Source of the DNA: Nocardia sp. BMG51109
GTDB lineage: Bacteria; Actinomycetota; Actinomycetes; Mycobacteriales; Mycobacteriaceae
Reading direction: 5' to 3'
Assembly: GCF_000526215.1 (NCBI RefSeq)
Contig: NZ_JAFQ01000004.1
Coordinates: 310,001-374,000 of the forward strand
Length of the DNA stretch: 64,000 nucleotides
In this document: in pieces, positions 8,986-18,314 of the stretch
Layout of the letters: the number at the start of each line of letters is the position of its first letter
Position numbering within the stretch: position 1 is the stretch's first letter
Program-made: the position numbers and the translations under genes
The notes under the pieces: model-generated
What the model saw: the letters and a program-made list of their open reading frames with translations, nothing else
Databases searched by the model: none
Told to the model about the DNA's origin: nothing

Positions 8986-10203
8986 GTGCTCGCACCCGAG
9001 CGGCGGACGCGCGCCGACCTCCTCGCCGCAGTCGCGATCGCCGTCGTCCTGGCGATCGCGGCGGTGGTCGTGTGGGTGAACAGCGATGCGCGCAAGACGA
9101 TTTCCGAGCCGGCCGCGCGGGCGGCGACGGTGCCCACGACGGCCGCGGCGCTACCGGCGACGCTGCGTGAACTGTGGCACGAGCCCGACGGCGCGAACGC
9201 GCGGGCGCTGACGTCCGGCGGTGTCGCGATCACCGGCGACGGCGGCACGGTCACCGGGCGCGATCCGCGAACCGGCGGGCAGATCTGGAAGTACGAGCGC
9301 GACCTGCCGCTGTGCGGGGTGGAAAGCCAGTTCGGCACCGCGATCGCGACCTACCGCGATCAGCGCGGCTGCAGTCAGACCACGCTGCTCGCGGCCGACA
9401 CCGGGGCCCGCCGCAACGCCCGCAGCAGCTATATGGACCGGCAGCTGAAGCTGTCGGTGGACGGCACCTACGCGCTGGCCCTCGGCGCGAACCGGCTGGA
9501 GGTGTGGCGCTCGGATCTCGTCCGCACCCTCGAGTACGGGTACGTGGACGCACCGGTCAACGTGCGCACCCAGCCGCGCAAGAACTGCCGCCTGCTGTCG
9601 GGCGCCTCCAGCAGCAGCCGGCTGGGGGTGCTGGAGCGCTGCCCCGACGACGCCGCCGACCGGCTGACCGTGCTGAATCCGGCGCCCAAGGACAACAGCG
9701 TGCCCGAGGAGTACGGCACGCACGTGCTCACCGAACCGGGCGCGGTATCCGACAAGGCCAGAGTGATCGCGGTGTCGGACAACCGGGTCGCGCTGTATCT
9801 GCCCGGCACCGGCGCCGAACCACCGCAGTTCGCGGTCTACGATCAGGCGGCCAATTTCCTTGCCGTGCATCGGCTCAACGCTCCACTGGCCGACAACCTC
9901 ACGACCACCCGAATCGGCTCGGCCTTCCTGGTGTTCACCGGCAACAGTCTGATCGCGTTGAGCGCCACCACCTTCGACCCGCTCTGGACCGCCTCCGACG
10001 CCCTCGGCAGCCCCGCCCTGATGGCGGGCAAGCTGCTCATGCCGGTCCCGGACGGCATCGCCGTCGTCGATCCCGCCACCGGCGCGCAGGTCTCACGAAT
10101 CCCGGTGCAGCGCAGCGACTATCACGGAGAGCACATTTCGCTGGCGGTCGTCGGCTCCACCCTGCTGGAGCACCGCGGCAACGGCCTCTACGCGCTCGGC
10201 TGA
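8986..10203 (+). CDS. membrane-anchored beta-propeller-like protein (Rv3212-like)
   Basis: A 405-residue protein with a single N-terminal membrane segment (LLAAVAIAVVLAIAAVVVWV) and a large extracytoplasmic part. Repeated strand motifs of the PQQ/WD type (ALTSGGVAITGDGGTVTGRD, GQIWKY, GIAVVDPATGAQV) suggest a beta-propeller, and several cysteines (LPLCGVES, RGCSQTT, KNCRLL) could form disulfides. Position after rhlE matches Rv3212. The specific function is unknown. The gene starts 30 bp after rhlE and is probably co-transcribed with it. It overlaps the 3' end of the next gene by 16 bp, convergently. Confidence 0.78.
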   Translation: MLAPERRTRADLLAAVAIAVVLAIAAVVVWVNSDARKTISEPAARAATVPTTAAALPATLRELWHEPDGANARALTSGGVAITGDGGTVTGRDPRTGGQIWKYERDLPLCGVESQFGTAIATYRDQRGCSQTTLLAADTGARRNARSSYMDRQLKLSVDGTYALALGANRLEVWRSDLVRTLEYGYVDAPVNVRTQPRKNCRLLSGASSSSRLGVLERCPDDAADRLTVLNPAPKDNSVPEEYGTHVLTEPGAVSDKARVIAVSDNRVALYLPGTGAEPPQFAVYDQAANFLAVHRLNAPLADNLTTTRIGSAFLVFTGNSLIALSATTFDPLWTASDALGSPALMAGKLLMPVPDGIAVVDPATGAQVSRIPVQRSDYHGEHISLAVVGSTLLEHRGNGLYALG

Positions 10204-10622
10204 GCGCCCGCCGCGTGCACGGCGCGGCGCGGCTCGTACCAGCCGTCCGCCGCCGGCTCGCCGGCCATGTTCCAGCTCCAGGAGACGGTCGGCTCGACCC
10301 GCATGAAGTAACCCGGGCCGACCATGCCGACCCGGTCCACGGGCGACCCGGCGCGGCCGTAGACGCGCAGGCAGCGGGCGACGAACGGATCGAGCGACAC
10401 CAGCTCGTCGAAGACCAGCGCGACCTGGTTGTTGCCCGCGTAGACGTTGCGGAACTTGCGGGTGTCGAGCACCGCCTCGCCGACACCGCCGACCCAGAAC
10501 CCGGACCCGTCGAATTCGAAGGCCAGCGGCACCACGTCGGGCTGGCCACCGGGTGCGACCGTCGCCATCCGGACCAGCGGCTGTGACCGGATGAAGGCGG
10601 CCTCCTCCGCGCTGAACGACAT
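10188..10622 (-). CDS. PPOX-class F420-dependent oxidoreductase family protein
   Basis: A 144-residue split-barrel flavin/F420-binding protein. The beginning (FIRSQPLVRMATVAPGGQPDVVPLAF) and RKFRNVYAGNNQVALVFDELVS are typical of actinobacterial F420-binding members of the pyridoxamine-phosphate-oxidase superfamily. The substrate is not predictable. The start has a GGAGGG-type site. Transcription is divergent from the ehuB-like gene and convergent with the propeller gene. Confidence 0.78.
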   Translation of the reverse strand: MSFSAEEAAFIRSQPLVRMATVAPGGQPDVVPLAFEFDGSGFWVGGVGEAVLDTRKFRNVYAGNNQVALVFDELVSLDPFVARCLRVYGRAGSPVDRVGMVGPGYFMRVEPTVSWSWNMAGEPAADGWYEPRRAVHAAGAQPSA

Positions 10623-10821
10623 CGGCGGGCCCTCCTTCCGGCGAACAAGGTCACTCGCACGGTACTAGCGGTCAATCGCCCTATCTGTCGAAAGCGCTGC
10701 GAGTCTGTTGCATTTATGTGACGTTCATCACGGGTCGGTCCGTCCGGGTGCACATTCTGCCTGACGGGCCGTGCGTGGACCCGGTGGGGGTACCCGCCAC
10801 GGCCCGGAGAAGGAGCTCGAC

Positions 10822-11700
10822 ATGACGAATATCGGGACCGCGGGCAGGCGCTGGCGGCGCCTGGCGGCCGCGGCACTGGCCGCCGTCGCGCTGGCGACGA
10901 CGGGGTGCGGCACCGGCGGGGGCGCGGCGGCCGCGGTCACCTACGACGAGGCCAAGACCTCCGGCAAGATCAAGGCCGGATTCGCGAACGAGGCCCCCTG
11001 GGCCTTCCTCGACAAGGACGGCTCGCTGACCGGCTACGCACCCGATGTCGCCCGTGCGGTCCTGAAAAATCTCGGAATCGACGAAATCGAGGGCGTCGTC
11101 ACCGATTTCGACGGCTTGATCGACGGCGTGCGGGCGAACCACTACGCCTTCGTCGCCGCGGGCATGTCCATCAAGCCGAAACGTTGCGAGACTTCGGATT
11201 TCGCCGATCCCGATTTCCAGGTCGGCTCGGCATTCCTGGTGCCCCGGGGCAATCCGAAGAACATCGAGAAATTCACCGATATCACCGGCTCCGGCGTGCA
11301 GATCGCGACCCTCGGCGGCGCGGTCGAGAACGGATTCGCCGAGCAGGCGGGCGTGCCGAGCGACCGGATCGAGCCGATGGCCAAACAGGACGACATCCTG
11401 CGCGCGGTGCGCAACGGCGACGTATACGGCGCGGCACTGCTCGACGTGACGGCCCAGTGGCTGGTGAAGAACAATCCCGGCACCGGTCTCGAGGTGACTC
11501 CGACGATCCAGGCCTCCGATAAACCCGAGGTCGGCACCTTCAACTTCCGCAAGGGCGACAACCGGTTCCGCGACGACTTCAATCGCGAGCTGCGCAAGCT
11601 GCACGAGAGCGGCGAATGGCTGCGGATCGTCGAGAAATACGGGCTGACCGAGGCGAACGAGCCGACGCCGGCGATGACCACCGAGCAGTACTGCCGCTGA
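10822..11700 (+). CDS. ehuB: ectoine/hydroxyectoine-type ABC transporter substrate-binding lipoprotein
   Basis: A solute receptor anchored to the outer face of the membrane. The signal peptide has an Arg-rich start (RRWRRLAAAALAAVALATTGC) and a lipobox Cys at residue 29. The mature protein is a family-3 amino-acid-binding fold, with AAGMSIKPKRCE and the GYAPDVARAVLKNLGI region most like EhuB. It heads a tight four-gene set whose permeases and ATPase also look EhuC, EhuD and EhuA-like, so ectoine or hydroxyectoine uptake is the best guess; another polar amino acid is possible. The ATG at 10822 follows GAAGGAG. Confidence 0.75.
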   Translation: MTNIGTAGRRWRRLAAAALAAVALATTGCGTGGGAAAAVTYDEAKTSGKIKAGFANEAPWAFLDKDGSLTGYAPDVARAVLKNLGIDEIEGVVTDFDGLIDGVRANHYAFVAAGMSIKPKRCETSDFADPDFQVGSAFLVPRGNPKNIEKFTDITGSGVQIATLGGAVENGFAEQAGVPSDRIEPMAKQDDILRAVRNGDVYGAALLDVTAQWLVKNNPGTGLEVTPTIQASDKPEVGTFNFRKGDNRFRDDFNRELRKLHESGEWLRIVEKYGLTEANEPTPAMTTEQYCR

Positions 11701-11707
11701 CGAACCC

Positions 11708-12433
11708 GTGTCCGAGAATTTCGACACCTACCTGGATCGGATCGCCGCCGGGCTGCCGTTCACGATCTGGGCGACGGTCGGCGGCATCGGCCTGACCGTC
11801 GTGCTGGCGTTCGCCGCCGGGCTCGCGATGCTGTCTCGGTGGCGGCCGGTGCGCGCGGTGGCGCGGGTCTACGTGGAGGGCTTCCGCGGCAGTTCCGAAG
11901 TGGTGCAGCTGTTCTTCTTCGCGGTCGCGGTGCCGATCTTCTTCGGGGTGCGCATCGGCGCAACCGCGCAGAGCCTGCTGGTGATCGGCATCCTCGTGCT
12001 CGGGCTCAACCACGGCGCCTACGGCGCCGAAATAGTACGGGGGGCAATTAATTCCGTGCCACAGACACAGATAGAGGGTGCGATTGCGCTGAATCTCAGT
12101 GTTCCGCAACGGATGTGGCGAGTGGTGCTGCCGCAGGCCGTGGTGGAGATGCTGCCGCCGTTCAACAATCTGTTCATCCAGCTGTTGAAGGCCACCGCAC
12201 TGCTGAGCTTCATCGCCGTACCGGAGATCTTCAAGAAGGCCGACGAACTGCGCGCGGTGCCCGCCTTCGCCGATGAACTCGGGCTGATCTACGCGATGGA
12301 ACTGGTGATCTACCTGGTGTTCGCGGTGGTCATCACGATCGTGATGCGGGCGCTGGAACGGCTGGCCGCGCACCGGGTCGGCCGCGCACCGGCGCGCCGC
12401 CGCGGCCGGCTGTCGATGGCGGTGGGTGCCTGA
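11708..12433 (+). CDS. ehuC: ectoine/hydroxyectoine-type ABC permease (EhuC-like)
   Basis: A 241-residue inner-membrane permease of the HisM/GlnP type with about five membrane helices. The ATPase-contacting EAA-like loop is IEGAIALNLSVPQRMWRVVLP. The GTG start lies 7 bp after ehuB, and the stop overlaps the ATG of the next gene (TGATG), indicating coupled translation. It should form a heterodimeric channel with the following permease. Confidence 0.75.
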   Translation: MSENFDTYLDRIAAGLPFTIWATVGGIGLTVVLAFAAGLAMLSRWRPVRAVARVYVEGFRGSSEVVQLFFFAVAVPIFFGVRIGATAQSLLVIGILVLGLNHGAYGAEIVRGAINSVPQTQIEGAIALNLSVPQRMWRVVLPQAVVEMLPPFNNLFIQLLKATALLSFIAVPEIFKKADELRAVPAFADELGLIYAMELVIYLVFAVVITIVMRALERLAAHRVGRAPARRRGRLSMAVGA

Positions 12434-13093
12434 TGCAGAAGTGGCGCTGGGACAGGTTTTTCGACGCCTTCCCCTACATCTGGGACGGCCTGCGGGTGAC
12501 GATCGAGTTCACGCTGCTCGGCTCGCTGGTGGCGTACGCGCTGGGGCTGCTGTTCGCCGTAGTCCGGCGGATGCGGGTTCCGGTGATCGACCAAATACTC
12601 TGGGCCTTCATCGAATTCGTGCGCAGCACGCCGCTGCTGGTGCAGATCTTCGTGCTGTACTGGGTGGTGCGCCCCGACCTGCTGGGCGGGCTCTCGACCG
12701 ACGCGCAGCGGCTGGTGGTCGGGGTGACGGCGCTGGGCGTGCACTACGCCTGCTACACCTCCGAGGTGTACCGGGCCGGGATCGACGCGATCCCGGCGGC
12801 GCAGTGGGAGGCGGCCCGCGCGCTGAGCCTGCCCCGCGCCCGGACGTGGACCGATGTGATTCTCCCGCAGGCGGTTCCGCGCGTGCTGCCCGCGCTGGGC
12901 AACTACACCATCGCGATGTTCAAGGAGGTGCCGCTGCTGTCGGCGATCGTCGTGCTGGACATGGTCTATCAGATCAAGACCGAGTACGCGGCCGACACCG
13001 GCGGCGCCGGACCCGAGGCATGGCTGGCGGTCGGCCTCACCTTCTTCGCCCTGAGCTATCCGTGCTCGCTACTGGTACGAAAGGTGGAGCAAC

Positions 13094-13110
<17 letters not shown>
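12433..13110 (+). CDS. ehuD: ectoine/hydroxyectoine-type ABC permease (EhuD-like)
   Basis: The second permease of the importer, 225 residues, with membrane helices and the coupling loop WEAARALSLPRARTWTDVILP. It overlaps ehuC by one base and the ATPase gene by 17 bp, so the four genes act as one operon. Its assignment to the EhuD position rests on gene order and general similarity. Confidence 0.75.
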
Positions 13111-13891
<781 letters not shown>

Positions 13892-13926
13892 CAGGACTTC
13901 CGGTGTTCCCCGCGCACGGTTCCGGC

Positions 13927-14547
13927 ATGATCGACTACATGGGCGACACAGATTTCCGGTTGGTGCTGGTACGGCACGGGGAGACCGAATGGTCGCGGGC
14001 GCGGCGGCACACCGGCCGCACCGATGTACCGCTGACGCCGCTGGGTGAGGAACAGGCCCGCGCGGCCGGGCAGTTCCTGGACACGCTGAAGCTGCACGAC
14101 CCGCTCGTGCTGACCAGCCCGAAACAGCGCGCGGTGCGCACCGCCGAACTGGCCGGGCTCCCGGCTGCCCGGACCGACGAGGACCTGGTCGAGTGGGACT
14201 ACGGCGACTACGAGGGCATCACCACGCCCGAGATCCAGCGGACGGTGCCGGGCTGGACCATCTTCACCGGCGAGATCCCCGGCGGCGAATCCATCGACCA
14301 GGTGCGGACCCGCGCCGACCGGGTGCTGGCCTCGATCGAGCCCGCCCTGCGCGACCGCGACGTCGTGCTGGTCGGACACGGCCACTTCTCCCGCGCCCTG
14401 ATCACCCGCTGGGCCGGATTCGACGTCCGCGAGGGCCGGCGATTCTTCATGTCCACCGGCGGGATCACCGTGCTGGGCCACGACCACCAGGCCCGCAGCG
14501 TGCTGAACCACAACCTGGTCCCCACCCTCGACGGAGGTGCCCGATGA
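13927..14547 (+). CDS. histidine phosphatase family protein (Rv3214/Gpm2-like acid phosphatase)
   Basis: A 206-residue phosphoglycerate-mutase-fold phosphatase. The catalytic RHG motif is VRHGETEW, the second histidine lies in VLVGHGHFSR, and the acid residue is in EWDYGDYEG. The M. tuberculosis ortholog is annotated as a mutase but is reported to act as an acid phosphatase; the same is likely here. The ATGs at 13927 and 13939 are both possible starts without a strong ribosome site. Its stop overlaps the next gene (ATGA). Confidence 0.82.
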   Translation: MIDYMGDTDFRLVLVRHGETEWSRARRHTGRTDVPLTPLGEEQARAAGQFLDTLKLHDPLVLTSPKQRAVRTAELAGLPAARTDEDLVEWDYGDYEGITTPEIQRTVPGWTIFTGEIPGGESIDQVRTRADRVLASIEPALRDRDVVLVGHGHFSRALITRWAGFDVREGRRFFMSTGGITVLGHDHQARSVLNHNLVPTLDGGAR

Positions 14548-15020
14548 TCCGCCGCGCGACACCCGCCGACGTGCCCGCCCTGGTCGACCTGGTCTACGAC
14601 CTCGCCGACTACGAGAAGGCCCGCGACGAATGCCACCTGACGGCCGACCGGCTGCACGCCGCGCTGTTCGCCCCGAACCCGGCGCTGTTCGCCCATGTGG
14701 CACAGGACGATTCGAGCGATATCGTGCTCGGCTGCGCGATCTGGTTCCTGAACTACTCGACCTGGACCGGCACCCACGGCATCTACCTGGAGGACCTCTA
14801 CGTCAAGCCGGAGGCCCGCGGCCTCGGCCTGGGCAAGGCCCTGCTCACCGAACTCGCCCGCGAGGCCGTATCCCAGGGCTATCACCGCGTGTCCTGGTCG
14901 GTCCTGGACTGGAACACCCCCTCGATCGACTTCTACAAGTCGCTGGGCGCCGAACCGCAGACCGAATGGATCGGCTACCGCCTGGCCGGCGACGCCCTGA
15001 CGCGCCTGGCCGAGTCCTGA
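14544..15020 (+). CDS. GNAT family N-acetyltransferase (Rv3216-like)
   Basis: A 158-residue GNAT enzyme with acetyl-CoA-binding motif A (LEDLYVKPEARGLGLGKALL) and the motif B region VLDWNTPSIDFYKSLGA. WFLNYSTWTGTHGIYLEDLYV resembles the diamine acetyltransferase-like subgroup, so a polyamine or thialysine substrate is possible. The ATG at 14544 follows GGAGG and overlaps the phosphatase stop by 4 bp, indicating coupled expression. Confidence 0.83.
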   Translation: MIRRATPADVPALVDLVYDLADYEKARDECHLTADRLHAALFAPNPALFAHVAQDDSSDIVLGCAIWFLNYSTWTGTHGIYLEDLYVKPEARGLGLGKALLTELAREAVSQGYHRVSWSVLDWNTPSIDFYKSLGAEPQTEWIGYRLAGDALTRLAES

Positions 15021-15231
15021 ACCGTCCGGAGTCGACCCGCTCGTCCCACATCGGAGGCCCCGGACAGGCCCCAGCGCCGCCCGCCGGACATTCCCGGACA
15101 ACCGCGGTGGAAGAACGGGGGCGGCGACTCCGGGAGGGCCGTCGCGCGCAGGACCCGCCGCGGAGCAAGGCGGCAGCGCCCAGCGGGCATCAGATCGACC
15201 GGCGGGCCCCGGCTCGCCGTATCGTAGGCGG

Positions 15232-15849
15232 ATGGAGATCACGGTCCGGCGCGCGGAGCCGGCGGAGATACCGATGCTGGCGCGCGTGCTGGGGACGGCA
15301 TTCGACGACGACCCCATCGTCGGCTGGCTGATCCGGGACGAGCGCAATCGGGCCCGGCGGGCGGCGGTCATGTTCGAAACCCTCGTGCGCCACGAATTCT
15401 TCGAGCACGGCGGCACCGACGTGGCGTTCGACGACGCGGGGGCCATGGTCGGGGCGGCGGTGTGGCTGCCGCCCGACCATCGGCAGTCCTCGTATGTCAC
15501 GACCCTGCGGACGCTGCCGGGCATGGTGCGGGCGTTCCGGACCCGTCTGGTCGCGGCCGGGCAGCTGGCCGAGCGCATACAGGCCGAGCATCCGCGGGAA
15601 CCGCACTGGTACCTCGGTTTCGTCGGAACACTGCCGCGGGTGCGCGGCCGCGGTGTCGCGCACGCCCTGCTGGGCCCCCGCCTCGAGCGGTGCGACATCA
15701 CCGGCGCACCGGCCTACCTGGAATCCAGTAAGCGCGACAACATCCCGTACTACGAGCGCTACGGTTTCGAGGTCACCGGCGAACTCGACGCAACCGGCGG
15801 CGGGCCGCCGCTCTGGCCGATGTGGCGGACGGCTCAGTCAGCCTCGTAG
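15232..15849 (+). CDS. GNAT family N-acetyltransferase
   Basis: A 205-residue acetyltransferase with motif A LPRVRGRGVAHALLGP and the C-terminal SKRDNIPYYERYGFEVTGE. The acceptor is unknown. The preceding 210 bp contain no gene. Its 3' end overlaps the convergent membrane-protein gene by 16 bp. Confidence 0.8.
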   Translation: MEITVRRAEPAEIPMLARVLGTAFDDDPIVGWLIRDERNRARRAAVMFETLVRHEFFEHGGTDVAFDDAGAMVGAAVWLPPDHRQSSYVTTLRTLPGMVRAFRTRLVAAGQLAERIQAEHPREPHWYLGFVGTLPRVRGRGVAHALLGPRLERCDITGAPAYLESSKRDNIPYYERYGFEVTGELDATGGGPPLWPMWRTAQSAS

Positions 15850-16253
15850 ACCTCGGCCGCCCAGCGCGTCGACGGCGGCGAGAACAGCAGGCCCAGCGTC
15901 ACCAGCGCGGCCAGCCCCAGCGGGATCCCGTACTGGGGCTGGCCGCCGATCATGTACCAGGACACCGGCAGCAGCAGGATCTGCGCGATCACCACGATGG
16001 CCCGCCCCCAGCGCCGCCCCCGCAACAGTCCGATGCCCGCCGCCAGCACCGCCCCGCCGAAGATCACGAACCAGGCCGCGGTCCCGTACGCGCTGGTCAG
16101 GCTCTGATCCACGCCGGTGACCCCGCGCACTACCAGCACGATCGCCACGACCACGCCGACGCCGCCCTCGAGCGCCGCCAGCGCACCGGCCGCCCGCACC
16201 GTCCCCGGCACCGGCTCCCGGCCGGCACCCTCTTCCGCGTTCCGCTTCGCCAC
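15834..16253 (-). CDS. small four-helix membrane protein (Rv3217c-like)
   Basis: A 139-residue integral membrane protein with about four hydrophobic helices (AGALAALEGGVGVVVAIVLV, AWFVIFGGAVLAAGIGLL, AIVVIAQILLLPVSWYMI, LGLAALVTLGLLF) and short charged ends. The family has no assigned role; position matches Rv3217c. It is transcribed divergently from the diacylglycerol kinase gene 81 bp away. Confidence 0.75.
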   Translation of the reverse strand: MAKRNAEEGAGREPVPGTVRAAGALAALEGGVGVVVAIVLVVRGVTGVDQSLTSAYGTAAWFVIFGGAVLAAGIGLLRGRRWGRAIVVIAQILLLPVSWYMIGGQPQYGIPLGLAALVTLGLLFSPPSTRWAAEVYEAD

Positions 16254-16334
16254 GCGGACAGCCTAGGCATCCGTTCGTCTCTTCGGCGCCCAGCCCCGCG
16301 CGCCGGGCTGCGCTGTCTCAGTAGGCTCTCCGGT

Positions 16335-17294
16335 GTGCGGACGTTGCTGATCGTGAATCCCAATGCCACCTCGACGACACCGGCGACCCGCGACCTGCTC
16401 GCCCACGCCCTGGAGAGCCGCACCCAGCTGATCGTCGCACACACCCAGCACCGCGGCCACGCGGCCGAACTGGCGCAGTGGGCGACCACCAACGAGATGG
16501 ATCTGATCGTGGTGCACGGTGGCGACGGCACCGTGAACGAGACCATCAACGGTTTCCTGCCGCTGCCGCAGGTCGACGACGGCCAGGCGTGGATTCCCCG
16601 CCTCGGCGTCATTCCGGGCGGTTCGGCCAACGTCTTCGCGCGATCGCTGGGCATCAGGCCCGATCCGGTCGCCGCCACCAACCAGCTCATCGATCTGTTG
16701 TCGCTGGAAACCGACCGCCGCATCGGACTCTCCATCGCCGACGACCGCTGGTTCACCTTCTCCGCGGGCGTCGGCCTGGACGCCGACGTGTGCGAGGCGA
16801 TCGACAACAGCCGCGCCAACGGGCATGCCGCGACCCCTGCCCGATACCTGCGCACCACCGTCCGGCAGTTCTTCCGGGCGAAACGCAAGGAGCCGTCGGT
16901 AACCGTCCACATTCCCGATCACGAACCGGTCACCGACGTCCATTACGCATTCGTGACGAACACCAGTCCGTGGACTTATCTCGACGACACTCCGGTGGTC
17001 ACCAACCCCGGAACACGATTCGAATCCGGTCTCGGAGTGTTTGCCATGCGGACCATGGGGGTACTGCGGACACTGTGGGTCGCCCGCCAACTGCTGGCCA
17101 CCAACGGAAACCCCAAGTCCCGCACATTGTTTCGGGTGGACGATGTGCCGTCGGTGCGTATCTCCGCCACCGGGCCGATCGGCCTGCAAATCGACGGCGA
17201 CTTCATCGGCCGTCGTGACGTGGTGGATTTCACCTCGATCCCCGAGGTGCTCGAGGTGATCGCCCCGCAGCCCGATTCGGGCCGACACAACTGA
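16335..17294 (+). CDS. diacylglycerol/lipid kinase family protein (Rv3218-like)
   Basis: A 319-residue DAGK-catalytic-domain protein. The nucleotide-binding GGDGT motif is VVHGGDGTVNETING, with the N-terminal strand LLIVNPNATS and the second conserved stretch LGVIPGGSANVFARSLGI. It phosphorylates a lipid or related acceptor, but the substrate is not known. The GTG at 16335 begins MRTLLIVNPNA, the usual N-terminus for the family; the open frame upstream runs into the divergent membrane-protein gene and is ignored. Confidence 0.85.
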   Translation: MRTLLIVNPNATSTTPATRDLLAHALESRTQLIVAHTQHRGHAAELAQWATTNEMDLIVVHGGDGTVNETINGFLPLPQVDDGQAWIPRLGVIPGGSANVFARSLGIRPDPVAATNQLIDLLSLETDRRIGLSIADDRWFTFSAGVGLDADVCEAIDNSRANGHAATPARYLRTTVRQFFRAKRKEPSVTVHIPDHEPVTDVHYAFVTNTSPWTYLDDTPVVTNPGTRFESGLGVFAMRTMGVLRTLWVARQLLATNGNPKSRTLFRVDDVPSVRISATGPIGLQIDGDFIGRRDVVDFTSIPEVLEVIAPQPDSGRHN

Positions 17295-17407
17295 AAAACA
17301 TCGTAGTTGTGCTGCGGAAACCGCTTCGAGCGGGTAGAAAGGACTCGGCAGACCCCCGATGTAGGGGTCTTACAGCGTGAGCTTCCCCACGGTGCACCAC
17401 AAAGCTA

Positions 17408-17440
17408 TTGACATCTACGGTGTTCGTGAAAGCATTCACA
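17408..17440 (+). promoter_or_regulatory. whiB1 promoter region with CRP-like site
   Basis: TTGACA at 17408-17413 is a good -35. Downstream, CGTGA (17425-17429), six bases, then TCACA (17436-17440) matches the CRP/FNR-type consensus TGTGA-N6-TCACA in nine of ten arm positions. In M. tuberculosis whiB1 is known to be controlled by the CRP homolog Rv3676. The site overlaps the expected -10, which suits repression; this last point is inference. Confidence 0.6.
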
Positions 17441-17527
17441 AGCAACCGTGCGGAAACATTCGAGTCGCACAAGTGAACGGACCACAAACCCGAGGCGCAC
17501 CGGTGCGCCCAGCAAAGGAGCAGAGGA

Positions 17528-17782
17528 ATGGACTGGCGCCACAAGGCCATCTGTCGCGATGAGGACCCCGAGCTGTTCTTCCCGGTCGGTAACAGCGGTC
17601 CTGCTCTCGCGCAGATTGCCGATGCCAAGCTGGTCTGCGCCCGCTGCCCCGTGACCGCCGAATGCCTGTCCTGGGCACTCAAGTCCGGACAGGACGCCGG
17701 CGTTTGGGGCGGTATGAGCGAAGACGAGCGTCGGGCGCTGAAGCGTCGCAACGCGCGCACCCGCACCCGCACCGTCGTCTGA
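17528..17782 (+). CDS. whiB1: WhiB1 iron-sulfur transcription factor
   Basis: An 84-residue WhiB-family regulator that binds a [4Fe-4S] cluster through Cys9, Cys37, Cys40 and Cys46, all present. The GVWGG turn and basic C-terminus (RRALKRRNARTRTRT) form the sigma-factor/DNA-interacting part. WhiB1 proteins are nitric-oxide sensitive and essential in mycobacteria. The start MDWRHKAICRDEDPE follows AAAGGAG. The upstream 230 bp carry the promoter and a CRP-like site, and a hairpin terminator follows. Confidence 0.96.
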   Translation: MDWRHKAICRDEDPELFFPVGNSGPALAQIADAKLVCARCPVTAECLSWALKSGQDAGVWGGMSEDERRALKRRNARTRTRTVV

Positions 17783-17843
17783 CGGTGCACGGCGTTACGG
17801 CCACCGCGGTACCGCACAACCCCGGCTCGTAACGCGCTTTTCA

Positions 17844-17868
17844 GCCCGGCACCGAAAAGGTGCCGGGC
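17844..17868 (+). terminator. rho-independent terminator of whiB1
   Basis: A perfect 10-bp stem GCCCGGCACC/GGTGCCGGGC with the loop GAAAA is followed by TTCACTGTTTTCT, 61 bp after the whiB1 stop. Confidence 0.9.
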
Positions 17869-17879
17869 TTCACTGTTTT

Positions 17880-18314
17880 CTGTGCCCGGTCATCCCCCGC
17901 ACGCCACATCGCCCCCACGCCGCCCCTCCCGTGACATCGTCATCCCCCGCGAGATCGCCATCCGGGCACACGACACCGTGAGCCCGGCACACGACACCGT
18001 CATCCCGCCACACGGCATCGTCATCCCGGCACACGGCATCGTCATCCCGGCACGCTTTTGGCCGGGATCCACTGCGCCAGAGGGGATTCCGGCCATAAGC
18101 ATGCCCGGAATGACGAAACTCGCGTACCGAACGCCCCGGAATGACAAGGCCCACGGACCGGGTACCGCAAGGCCGGAGTGAGCCCACGGGCCGCGCCGGC
18201 GGAGGTTCCGGCCACAAGCATGCCGGAATGACGGAAGCCCGCAGTATCACGTAACGGCGGAAGGCCGCAGTATCACGTACCGCGGGGCCGGAGTGGACCC
18301 GGACGAGCGGAAGA
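17880..18314. repeat. non-coding repeat-rich stretch (21-bp tandem repeat and REP-like copies)
   Basis: No gene fits here. From 17967 to about 18056 a 21-bp unit beginning CACACG and ending CGTCATCCCGG is repeated four times plus a fragment. Two copies of TTCCGGCCA-AAGCATGCC-GGAATGACG-type sequence (near 18086-18114 and 18208-18232) and two copies of a GCCGCAGTATCACGTA-like unit follow. GTCATTCCGG-type elements in several orientations suggest a dispersed REP-like family. Confidence 0.7.
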
